NCBI RefSeq assembly: GCF_000204055.1
Contig: NW_006768780.1
Coordinates: 532,286 to 596,285, forward strand
Reading direction: 5' to 3'
From: Melampsora larici-populina 98AG31
Taxonomy: Eukaryota; Basidiomycota; Pucciniomycetes; Pucciniales; Melampsoraceae
DNA length: 64,000 nucleotides
Shown: positions 44,887 to 54,037 of the stretch, one piece after another
Layout of the letters: every line of letters starts with the position of its first letter
Numbering within the stretch: position 1 is the stretch's first letter
Position numbers and translations under genes: made by a program
The notes under the pieces: model-generated
The model's database searches: none
The model's input: only the letters and a program-made list of their open reading frames with translations
Told to the model about the DNA's origin: nothing

Positions 44887-46695
44887 ATGTCCGAAAATTC
44901 TTCAATGGCACCGGCTGCAACCCCTTTGATTGGCCACATGAACACAAGTGAGTACTGATCTAATACACCGTTTTATGGCATCATAATCCACTGATTTGCT
45001 TTTCCAATCCAGTTTTGGAAACACCTGAGGATTGGGTCGGACATGATCAACATGCAATGTGTTTCAGGCAAGACCCTTTACACAGGGTCGGAACTCTGGC
45101 TTGAGAGACTTTTGAAAAGAACAATCTGATGACGGTTGAAGTCCGGTTCAAGATCTATACGGACACGGAGGTCAAAATCAACGCACCCACTCCGAGCACC
45201 CCAAGAGTTGCTGCTGGTAAGAAATCAGCAAAGGCTGACAAACTCAATGTAATTGATTCTAGAGCTATCAACAGTTATTTAGAGCTCAAGACTTGTCTGT
45301 TTGGCAAGAGTTTGAATGAATTTAAGGACATGGTTGCTGAAGTGTGTGAAAAGTACAAGACTGGTATGAAAAATATTATTCTCAATAGTGATTTTGCACC
45401 CGACCTAAAGTGGAAGACCAATGTCGGACGCTTCAAGGTTGTTCTTGATAGTGCAGTTCATTGGCAAAATTTTGTTGATGCTCTCAATAAATCAATCAAA
45501 AAAAAGAATGCTTTTGATTGAGAATGATAACGTGCAAGTTAGAGCTAAAGTGGGGAATAAGGTGAGTTATCTTTCTCCCCTGTAATATCATTCTTGTTCC
45601 TCCTCATTCAGTTCTGCAGTCTAATATATTTGCATTGACAGGCATCTGCCACTAAGAAGCTCATTGCAACAACTAGCGGAGGTGGCCCAGAAGTTCAAGA
45701 ATCCAAGGTGAGTATAATTTTTTCATGATCATTGAGTCTTTTTTAAATACAATCTTTCTTCGCAGGAAACCAAGCACAACAGAGAGTTAGCAACGCACGC
45801 TAACACTATCTTTAGCCAACATGCCATTGAAAAGCATACCAGAGGACCTGGTAAGCTATTGACGCTTCCTTGGAAGCCATCATTTCATTATTGATTGACT
45901 TACGCGGCTGCCTGGATCTGGGCTCAAGGCATGGTAAGTGCATGATCCGTATGCTTGATTATGTACAAAATTTGGAGTGTATTCAACTGACTACACTTCG
46001 ATCATGTAGATGGCCAACATAGCGACTGATGACATACCTCCCAATACGCCCGAGTTCTGGGATGAAATCAAGAAGAGCCAGTGGATTCACCCTGATATGG
46101 GTGTGGATGATCGGGTCAACATTTGTTTACAAGGACGTGCTCGACAATTGCAAGCGAAGTCTAGCGTTATGGCTGATATCAAACACGACTTGGCAAAAAT
46201 TGGCAACAAATGTGTTGCATCCGGATCCAGCAAAATGACGGATATCAAGCCCGACCTCAAGAAGATCAAAGGGGAAGAACGTGAGCAGAGTTTCCAGTTT
46301 TATTCAGTCACAGTTCCCTATACTGAACTCTTTTGTCTACAATTTATGGTCTAGAACCCAAAGGTTCAAGCAAAGAACCGATTTATGTGTCTAGTGATTT
46401 CAAAAGCGACTGGGAAAGCGAAAGTGCTAGTAGCTCAATCTCCCTCGAGATCAATAACCCCTCGACCTCTCATTCGATTGAGATGGAGTTGTTTCTTGCT
46501 GACTGTGACATCAAATTTGAAGATGAAAGAACTCGAAAGCTTCTTAAAGAAGGGGGTATCAAGTCGTGGACTGACTTGATACCCAGTGTCCAACTTACTG
46601 AATCCACTCTAACCTCCATGGGTATAGACCGTCAAATTGCTAACCGCCTTATGACTGAGGCTCAAGCTCGTTATTCAAAATGTAAGTTTGAATAA
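44887..46695 (+). pseudogene. Lineage-specific hypothetical gene with stops, several exons
   Basis: No known family recognised. Exons appear at 44887-44949, about 45014-45550 (split by a frame change), 45642-45706, 45765-45852, about 45903-45936, 46010-46279 and 46354-46695. The middle part is acidic and helical (L-K-W-K-T-N-V-G-R-F-K-V-V); the end is SAM-domain-like (F-E-D-E-R-T-R-K-L-L-K-E-G-G-I-K-S-W). Breaks: an in-frame TGA near 45101, a +1 shift at the A-run near 45500, and a TGA near 45893. I think it is a decayed member of a multicopy, possibly transposon-borne, family. Confidence 0.5.
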
Positions 46696-47239
46696 CCACA
46701 TTCAAAATGAAGTCACGTGTACTTACTGATCACTTTACGTCTTTGGTTCCTTTTGAACTCAGGATATATATAATCAATCATACAAGTACATGGGATTGTA
46801 TCCCATATCCGTAACCACCATTTTAAATTCAAAGTATTTTCAACCCAGCGTTTATCATATTATCAGAGTACAGTGGTTTCAGTATCTTATTGAATAGTTT
46901 GTTTTTTTGTTTGTTTATCAATGGAAAGTGCAGAATTTCATACACATCTGTACAGATAGCTCTCAAAGAGCACCGTCCAAATTGGGGTGGTGGCTTCCTT
47001 CGAACACATCTCATCCTAAGAAGAGCATTGGGTGATAAAATTGATACACACTTGGAACGTTGGGTAAACAACAAAAGAGATAGGGAAGCACGACAAACAA
47101 GGCCTATTTGTGTTTTTGAAAGATCTCATCTTGATGCTTGACAAAAGGTTAAAACTTCCAAGACTGCACAGGAAAAAAAGGAAGGTGGATGTTGTTGATC
47201 ACACGCTCTGATGCATAATCCAATGGTGTCTCTGACTTT

Positions 47240-47499
47240 CACTGCCAGCATTAAAGAGGTTCCCAGATGGGAATATGGGTTGTAGGAATCAGACAGCCTT
47301 TGTGACTACATATATCACAATGGTGTCNNNNNNNNNNNNNNNNNNNNNNNNNNNNNNNNNNNNNNNNNNNNNNNNNNNNNNNNNNNNNNNNNNNNNNNNN
47401 NNNNNNNNNNNNNNNNNNNNNNNNNNNTTAACCGGGGTCGTCGCATTCCACCGGAATAAGAATGGCACCCATCTGGGAATTTCTTTAATGTGGGCAGTG
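47240..47499. mobile_element. CACTG-ended TIR element containing the assembly gap
   Basis: The ends read CACTGCC..CATTAAAGA..TTCCCAGATGGG in both orientations and are flanked by TTT (47237-47239 and 47500-47502). CACTA/EnSpm-type elements have such ends and 2-3-bp duplications. True length is unknown because of the gap. Confidence 0.65.
47328..47427. other. Assembly gap (100 N)
   Basis: Exactly 100 N, a conventional gap of unknown length, so coordinates to the right are nominal. The apparent 101-residue frame across it is an artefact. Confidence 1.
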
Positions 47500-47583
47500 T
47501 TTCAGATTGTAGAAATCATTTATGTCTTTCAATCTTTCACTTGTTTTGAGTGCGTTCATTTGAAATATAAGAATGAGTAGCAC

Positions 47584-47603
47584 AATTGGGCGGCGGGCGC
47601 CGC
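47584..47603. repeat. GC-rich dispersed motif, copy 1
   Basis: AATTGGGCGGCGGGCGCCGC, identical to 54667-54686, in otherwise AT-rich sequence and followed by TGACA- or TGTCACA-like sequence. Confidence 0.7.
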
Positions 47604-47775
47604 GCTGACATTTTTTGTCACAACCTGAAGAACAACTGTGGGGTGTCTCTATAGATATTTTGAGGATTTGGTGCGCTCCCAGGTGCACCTGAACTTTGAC
47701 ACATCTCATTTGTGCATTTTGTGACACACCCTGAATGACTGCATGGTGAACATTGTGTAAATTATAGTATATCCT

Positions 47776-47829
47776 GCCCTAAGCCTAACCCCTAAGCCTA
47801 AGCCTAACCCCTAACTCCTAACCCTAACA
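47776..47829. repeat. Degenerate telomere-like tract
   Basis: A run of CCCTAAGCCTAACCCCTAAGC-type variants ending CCTAACCCTAAC, i.e. degenerate (CCCTAA)n, the complement of the usual fungal TTAGGG repeat. Confidence 0.8.
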
Positions 47830-48038
47830 GTTCCTGACCAGTTTTCCTTCTTCAGTCTCATCAGCAATTTGAGGTTTTCATATGTCTTCATCATTTTTCC
47901 TGGTGTGACAAAATTAAAAATTGCCAATCAATGATGCAAAATGATAGTCATTTTGTGTTTCATAGCTATCTTGCAATGGTTTTCTCATTATTGCAATACC
48001 ATAGCATCACCTCTCAAGCTCCTATTTTCACTACATAT

Positions 48039-48209
48039 TGTTATGACCTTACTTGTATAAGGCTTACCTGTTGTATGCTTATACTGTACCATCTAGACTT
48101 CTTGTGATGCGTAGAGCAGGGACTCTTTTCCTTACTTAGCAATCTAACTACAATACCTGAAGGCCCTTTCTATCTCTTGCATCTTGTCCCATCAAGCCAA
48201 GTCCTATCA
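48039..48209 (+). repeat. 5' LTR of young gypsy element
   Basis: 171 bp, no differences from 53862-54032. The self-priming model puts the RNA start at about 48134 (ACTTAGCAAT), with TTATACTG at about 48078 as a possible TATA element. Confidence 0.95.
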
Positions 48210-48210
48210 T

Positions 48211-48220
48211 ATTGCTAAGT
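48211..48220 (+). other. Primer-binding site, self-priming type
   Basis: ATTGCTAAGT, one base after the LTR, is the reverse complement of ACTTAGCAAT at 48134-48143 inside the same LTR. Tf1/sushi-clade elements prime from their own 5' RNA end in this way. Confidence 0.7.
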
Positions 48221-48598
48221 CTTAGAAACACTCAGGATCCAAGAGAAGAAAGAAAACGAAGAAAGAAGAAATTTAAAGTTGCAAAGTTTAAAGACAAGAA
48301 GAAGAAAAAAAAAAAAGAAAGAAACACGAAGAATAAGAAGATTTAAAGCTTAAAAGAAAGAAAAAGAAGGTTTCAAAAAAGAAAACAGTAGATCAAAGTT
48401 AATTAAAGTAGTGACAAGTTCAGATTCGAGATCTCCCCGCATCATACAGCGAGCCTGCATCAAACTTTGAATCGATACACAAACCTTATTCCCTCGAATC
48501 CCCTCGATTAACCACCCAACACGCCGGAATTCGGTTTACCCGTTAGTCCTAGTAGTTCAGGACCTAGTGAAAGGTTTGAAGACGTAGAAGATACTATA

Positions 48599-49654
48599 AT
48601 GGAGGTTAATGTAGCTGAATTGATGAAAAGAATGGACGAGATGAATGTGAAATTAGAAGAAGAAAGCAGGTTAAGACAAGAAGCAGAAAGAAGATGGTTT
48701 GAGTTGAAAGAAAGTGTTGAAAAGAATAATTCCAATGCACCATTACAACCTACAACCGCTCCAACTCCAAACCCGAATCAACTACAATCCCAAGTCAAAC
48801 CTCCCAAAATCGCGACACCCAACAAGTTTGATGGAGCAAAAGGCCAAAAGGCCGAAGTATTTGTGAACCAGATAAGCTTATATATGCAGATGAATGCCTC
48901 AAGTTTCATAAATGAGCAAGCTCAAGTTGCTTTTGCATTATCTTACATGGATGGGAAGGCTAGTCTATGGGGTCAATCTTTAACTGATCAACTTCTGGAC
49001 TCGGAAAGAATGCGACTGGTAACTTGGAAGAAGTTCATAGAATCCTTCAAAGCCACATTCTTTGATACAGAAAGAATCACCAAGGCCGAGAGAGAGATAC
49101 GAGCGTTACGTCAAACTCGATCGGTTACCGATTACTGGATAAAGTTCTCCGAGTTGTCTCTAATTGTTAAATGGCCCGATACTGTACTCATCTCTCAATT
49201 CAAGCAGGGGTTAAAAGGAGAAATTAGGGTTCATATGGTTAGAGATGTTTTTGAGGAAGTAGAGGAGATGGCTAAATTAGCAATCAAGATCGATAATGAA
49301 GTTAACGAACGTAACTCAGAATTGACTCACCAGACTCAAACCTCTGCATCGATTCCTATAACATCATCGACTTCTCTTGACCCCGATGCGATGGACTGCT
49401 CAGCTTATAGGTTGAACATCACGAGTGAGGAGTATAAGCGAAGAGGTGCAATTGGAGCTTGTTATCATTGTGGTAAAGTTGATCATTACATTGGAGATTG
49501 TCCTGATAAAAGAAGACAAAGTAATAGGGGAGGTTGGCGAGGAAGAGGTAGAGGAGGATTTAGATCAAAGTTTGCTGAGGTTGATAGTGTAAAGGATGAG
49601 TTGAAGAGTGAAGGAAGGTCTGAAGAATCAAAAAATGGAGATGCTCGGGAGTGA
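48599..49654 (+). CDS. Gag polyprotein of young gypsy element
   Basis: 351 residues from ATG 48599, intact. It has an N-terminal coiled coil (E-L-M-K-R-M-D-E-M), a retrotransposon gag capsid-like region, and a zinc knuckle C-Y-H-C-G-K-V-D-H-Y-I-G-D-C (CX2CX4HX4C) followed by an Arg/Gly-rich tail, both expected to bind RNA. It forms the virus-like particle shell. It overlaps pol by 4 nt (GTGA). Confidence 0.93.
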   Translation: MEVNVAELMKRMDEMNVKLEEESRLRQEAERRWFELKESVEKNNSNAPLQPTTAPTPNPNQLQSQVKPPKIATPNKFDGAKGQKAEVFVNQISLYMQMNASSFINEQAQVAFALSYMDGKASLWGQSLTDQLLDSERMRLVTWKKFIESFKATFFDTERITKAEREIRALRQTRSVTDYWIKFSELSLIVKWPDTVLISQFKQGLKGEIRVHMVRDVFEEVEEMAKLAIKIDNEVNERNSELTHQTQTSASIPITSSTSLDPDAMDCSAYRLNITSEEYKRRGAIGACYHCGKVDHYIGDCPDKRRQSNRGGWRGRGRGGFRSKFAEVDSVKDELKSEGRSEESKNGDARE

Positions 49655-49674
49655 AGGTTGTGCCTCCCCCGAGC
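49630..49674 (+). promoter_or_regulatory. -1 ribosomal frameshift signal (gag-pol)
   Basis: Slippery A AAA AAT at 49630-49636 in gag frame, 6-nt spacer, stem GCTCGGG (49643-49649), an 18-nt loop holding the gag TGA, and stem CCCGAGC (49668-49674). After a -1 slip the frame is open directly into pol. Confidence 0.82.
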
Positions 49675-52600
49675 GGTAATGATTTATCATCAGAAAATAG
49701 TATAATTAATGCACTTGAAATAAAAGATACAAGAATTATTGAAAGCATTACCATTTTCGATGTTAAAAGTGCCACAACCATAAACGCGAGAGCCCTGATC
49801 GACAGCGGAGCTACTCATGAAGCTATCAGTAAGACCTTCGTAGTAAAAAATCAACTTCAAACCGAGCCTTTAACCCAAGTCAGAAGTGTTACGGGCTTCA
49901 GTGGACATGAATCCAAAATCACGCACACTGGTGACTTTCATGTGAACTCCTGTGATACACCACCAACTACCTTTATTGTAACCGACCTAAGAGACAAGTA
50001 TGACATTATTTTAGGCATGCCATGGATCAAGAAGAACTATCAATTGATTGATTGCAAGAACAGCAAATTCAAGAATGAAGAACTTACCATTGCGGCTGCC
50101 GATGCAGTGTCGTTGAAACCGAAACAAGCCTCGAGGAGTCCTGAGGAACTGCCAAAGAGGCACGCTAGGAATTTCAACGAGGGGGTGGAGTCTACGTGCT
50201 CATTCACACCCCCGCAATGTGAGTTCGATTTGACTTTATCATCCAAGATTGAAGAAGCAGCTGGCAAGCCAGCACACCTTCTAGAAAATTTACCAGAAAT
50301 CGAGTCGATAAGGAAAGAAGAACCTGCAGCTGTGATAACCACAGTTTCGTCCAAGCCGACAACCACCTCGAAGACCCAACCTGGAGTGGAGCCTGAGAGG
50401 GATACTAGGCAAAGTGACGAGGGGGTTAAGTCGAGCAACGGCTTTCTAAAACCCCCGAAGAGTACGTGTACACCTTTAATTTCCAACAGACGTAAAGAAC
50501 AAGTGAACAAGCATTCTCACTCCATATTACAGATGAACTTCAAGAAACTGCGCGGGAGCTCACCACAATCGAACATCATTCTGGATCAAATTCGACAATC
50601 CCAGCAACCAAGCCCAACAATGATACATGCACTCAAGACTTCGTGGAATCTCTCAGCAAAGATCGCCGCGGATAAAGCTAAGGAGACTCCGCCGAAATCA
50701 GCAAAGGAACTTGTGCCTGAATGCTATCATGAGTATTTACATATGTTCGAGAAGGCAAATTCAGATGTGTTACCTCCTCACAGGCCATACGACTTCCGGG
50801 TAGACCTTGTTCCAGGAGCAACTCCTCAGGCCGGACGAGTGATTCCCCTATCGCCAAAAGAAAGTGAAGTCTTAAATGAAATGATAACTAAGGGTTTGGC
50901 AAATGGCACTATAAGACGCACTACATCTCCTTGGGCGGCTCCAGTTCTATTCACCGGAAAAAAGGACGGCAATCTAAGACCTTGCTTTGATTATAGAAAG
51001 CTGAATGCTGTAACTGTTAAGAACAAATACCCTCTTCCCTTAACAATGGAACTAGTTGATAGCTTACTCAATGCTGACGAATTCACCAGCTTGGACATGC
51101 GGAACGGACATAACAATCTTCGGGTACAAGAAGGAGACGAAGCAAAATTAGCATTCATCTGTAAGGCTGGACAATTTGAACCACTTACAATGCCTTTTGG
51201 TCCAACAGGTGCTCCGGGCTTCTTTCAATTTTTTATACAAGATATACTGAAGAATCACATAGGACGCAATGTTGCGGCATATCAGGATGATATACTCATT
51301 TATACTGGCCCTGGAGAAGATCATAAGACAGTGGTCAAAGAAGTATTGAACATCCTGAAGGCTCAAAATGTTTGGCTTAAACCCGAAAAGTGCAAGTTCT
51401 CAAAGAAAGAAATCTCTTACTTAGGTTTAATCATTTCAAAAAATCAGATTAAAATGGATGCAAGCAAGGTGAAAGCGGTCAAGGATTGGCCAGTTCCAAA
51501 GAACCTATCCGACACTCAGACCTTTTTAGGATTCGCCAATTTTTACAGAAGATTTATAAATCAATTTTCCAAAGTTGCACGACCATTGAATGAATTGTCC
51601 AAGAAAGATGTTGAATTTACATGGAATGAGGAACGAAATCAAGCGTTTGAAGCACTCAAGACGGCCTTCACCACGGCACCGGTACTCAAAATAGCAGACC
51701 CATACAAACCATTTGTATTGGAATGCGACTGCTCGGATTACGCATTAGGAGCAGTTCTCTCACAAGTATCTAATGACGATGGCGAACTTCACCCCATTGC
51801 TTACTTATCACGATCCTTGATTCAAGCAGAGCGCAACTATGAGATCTTCGATAAAGAACTCTTGGCGGTAGTGGCGTCCTTCAAGGAATGGCGTCAGTAC
51901 CTTGAAGGTAACCCACACCGGCTCAATGTTATAGTGTACACTGATCACAAAAACTTGCAATCCCTCATGACAACCAAGGAACTTACAAGACGACAGGCGC
52001 GCTGGGCCGAAACTCTGGGCATGTTCAACTTTGAGATACGTTTTCGACCTGGTAAACAGTCAACTAAGCCAGATGCATTGTCGCGCAGGCCAGACTTTGC
52101 ACCTGCTGAAGGAACCAAACTGACATTTGGACAGTTATTAAAACCCGAAAATTTACCGGCCGACGCATTCTTGAATGAGCTAGAAATTGCTGAAATGTGG
52201 TTTGAAAATGATGATCTATTTGAAGAGAGTGAAGAAGATAGACTAAACGAAGAAGAGCAAATGGAACCAAACCGTCAAATATTACGAGATTCAGATTTAA
52301 TCGAACTAATCAAAGAGAAAGCAGGAGGCGATGAACACATCAAGGAATTGATCAGGCTGTGCGAAGAAATGCCAAACTCGAAACATCTACAAGGATACCA
52401 AGTGGAGAATGGAATTTTATATTTCAAAAACAAAATCGTTGTACCATGTGATACTGATCTAAAGGTTCAAATCTTGCGTTCTAGACATGACAGCAAGCTG
52501 GCTGGGCACCCAGGACGAATGAGAACGCTAGCTCTGATTAAACGAGCCTATCACTGGCCGTCGATGAAGGCCTTCGTCAACAAATATGTGGACGGTTGTC

Positions 52601-53766
52601 AATCATGCCAAAGAGTGAAGGCTCGAACCAAGAAACCGTTTGGATCATTGCAACCATTGCCTATTCCTGAAGGACCGTGGCTCGATATCTGTTATGACTT
52701 GATTACGGACTTGCCAGAATCAGGAGGGTATGATAGTATTCTCACTGTGGTCGACCGACTAACAAAAATGGCTCATTTCATAGCCTGCAAGAAAAGCATG
52801 ACCTCAAAAGAACTAGCTGACTTGATGATTCGAGAAGTTTGGAGACTACATGGCACCCCAAGAACGATAACGTCGGATCGAGGAAACATTTTCATTTCCA
52901 GAATAACAAAAGACTTCCATAAACGATTGGGGATCAAAACACAGTCTTCAACCGCTTATCATCCGCAAACTGACGGGCAGTCGGAAATCACAAACAAGGC
53001 GGTGGAACTGTTTATTTGACACTTCACCTCTTATAAGCAAGATGACTGGTTTGACCTGCTACCATTTGCAGAGTTTTCATATAACAATAATGAACATGTT
53101 GCAATAGGAATATCACCATTCAAGGCTAACTATGGGTTTGATGTGAATTTCACAGATGTTCCTGCGAGCACGCAATGTGTACCACTAGTAGAAAACCAAT
53201 TGGAGCAGATCTAGATGGTGCAAAGAGAATTAAAGGATACGATGAACTTAACGCAAGAAGAAATGAAGAAACAACATGACCAAAAAGTAAACAACACACC
53301 GTCGTGGGAGAAGGGAGACAAAGTTTGGCTGAATAGCAAACACATGTCAACGTCAAGACCCACTGTTAAGTTTTCACATCGTTGGATGGGACCATTTGTA
53401 ATTTCCGCACGAGTTTCAACTAACGCTTATAGACTTGAACTACCCAAATCCATGAGCAAAATACATCCTGTCTTTCATGTTAACTTATTACGGAAGTATG
53501 ATCCAAGCTCAATTAAAGGACAAGAAGCAACCCCGGCACCTGCAGTAATAATCAATGAAAATGAAGAATTCGAAGTTAATGAAGTATTGGATAAGAGAAA
53601 GAAAGGCAAGAATGTAGAATATTTAATTAACTGGAAAGGGTACGGAGAAGAACACGATTCGTGGGAACCGTCAAGCAACCTTCAAAATGCTCAAGAACTA
53701 GTGAATGAATTTAATCAAAAATATCCTCAAGCTGAAGTAAGATATAGAAGGTCAAGGAGAAAGTAG
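49651..53766 (+). pseudogene. Pol polyprotein of young gypsy element, two in-frame stops
   Basis: In order: aspartic protease L-I-D-S-G-A-T-H (Asp about residue 51), RT with Y-Q-D-D (about 543), RNase H (E-C-D-C-S-D-Y-A-L-G), the integrase zinc region (H-P-G-R, C-Q-S-C), the D-D-E core (Y-D-L-I-T-D, T-S-D-R-G, G-Q-S-E), and a C-terminal chromodomain (Y-L-I-N-W-K-G-Y-G-E-E-H-D-S-W-E-P). TGA at 53017-53019 and TAG at 53212-53214 interrupt one otherwise continuous frame. Pol is reached by frameshift, so the GTG at 49651 is not a true start. Chromodomains direct integration to chromatin marks in this clade. Confidence 0.9.
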
Positions 53767-53861
53767 AGAGGGTGAGGCTTTTTCCCAATGGGTTTTTTAA
53801 TGCCAACCCGTGGAAAGATGCTGGCCTGCAAGAGGAGGTCGAGACATTAAAGGGGGAGTGG

Positions 53862-54032
53862 TGTTATGACCTTACTTGTATAAGGCTTACCTGTTGTATG
53901 CTTATACTGTACCATCTAGACTTCTTGTGATGCGTAGAGCAGGGACTCTTTTCCTTACTTAGCAATCTAACTACAATACCTGAAGGCCCTTTCTATCTCT
54001 TGCATCTTGTCCCATCAAGCCAAGTCCTATCA
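53862..54032 (+). repeat. 3' LTR of young gypsy element
   Basis: Identical to 48039-48209; supplies the polyadenylation region. Confidence 0.95.
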
Positions 54033-54037
54033 CATAT

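Larger units (their letters stand above)
48039..54032 (+). mobile_element. Young chromodomain Ty3/gypsy element (chromovirus)
   Basis: Two identical 171-bp LTRs (48039-48209 and 53862-54032; TGTTATGACC to CCTATCA) with target duplication CATAT at 48034-48038 and 54033-54037. The interior has a primer site, gag, a -1 frameshift signal, pol and a polypurine tract (TTAAAGGGGGAGTGG) before the 3' LTR. Identical LTRs mean recent insertion, yet pol has two stop codons, so this copy needs help in trans. Confidence 0.95.

Noticed and set aside
47275..47580. 101-residue open frame
   Set aside because: It spans the 100-N gap and is not interpretable.
49651..49653. Independent GTG start of pol
   Set aside because: GTG is not a normal fungal start and a strong -1 frameshift signal explains access to the frame.
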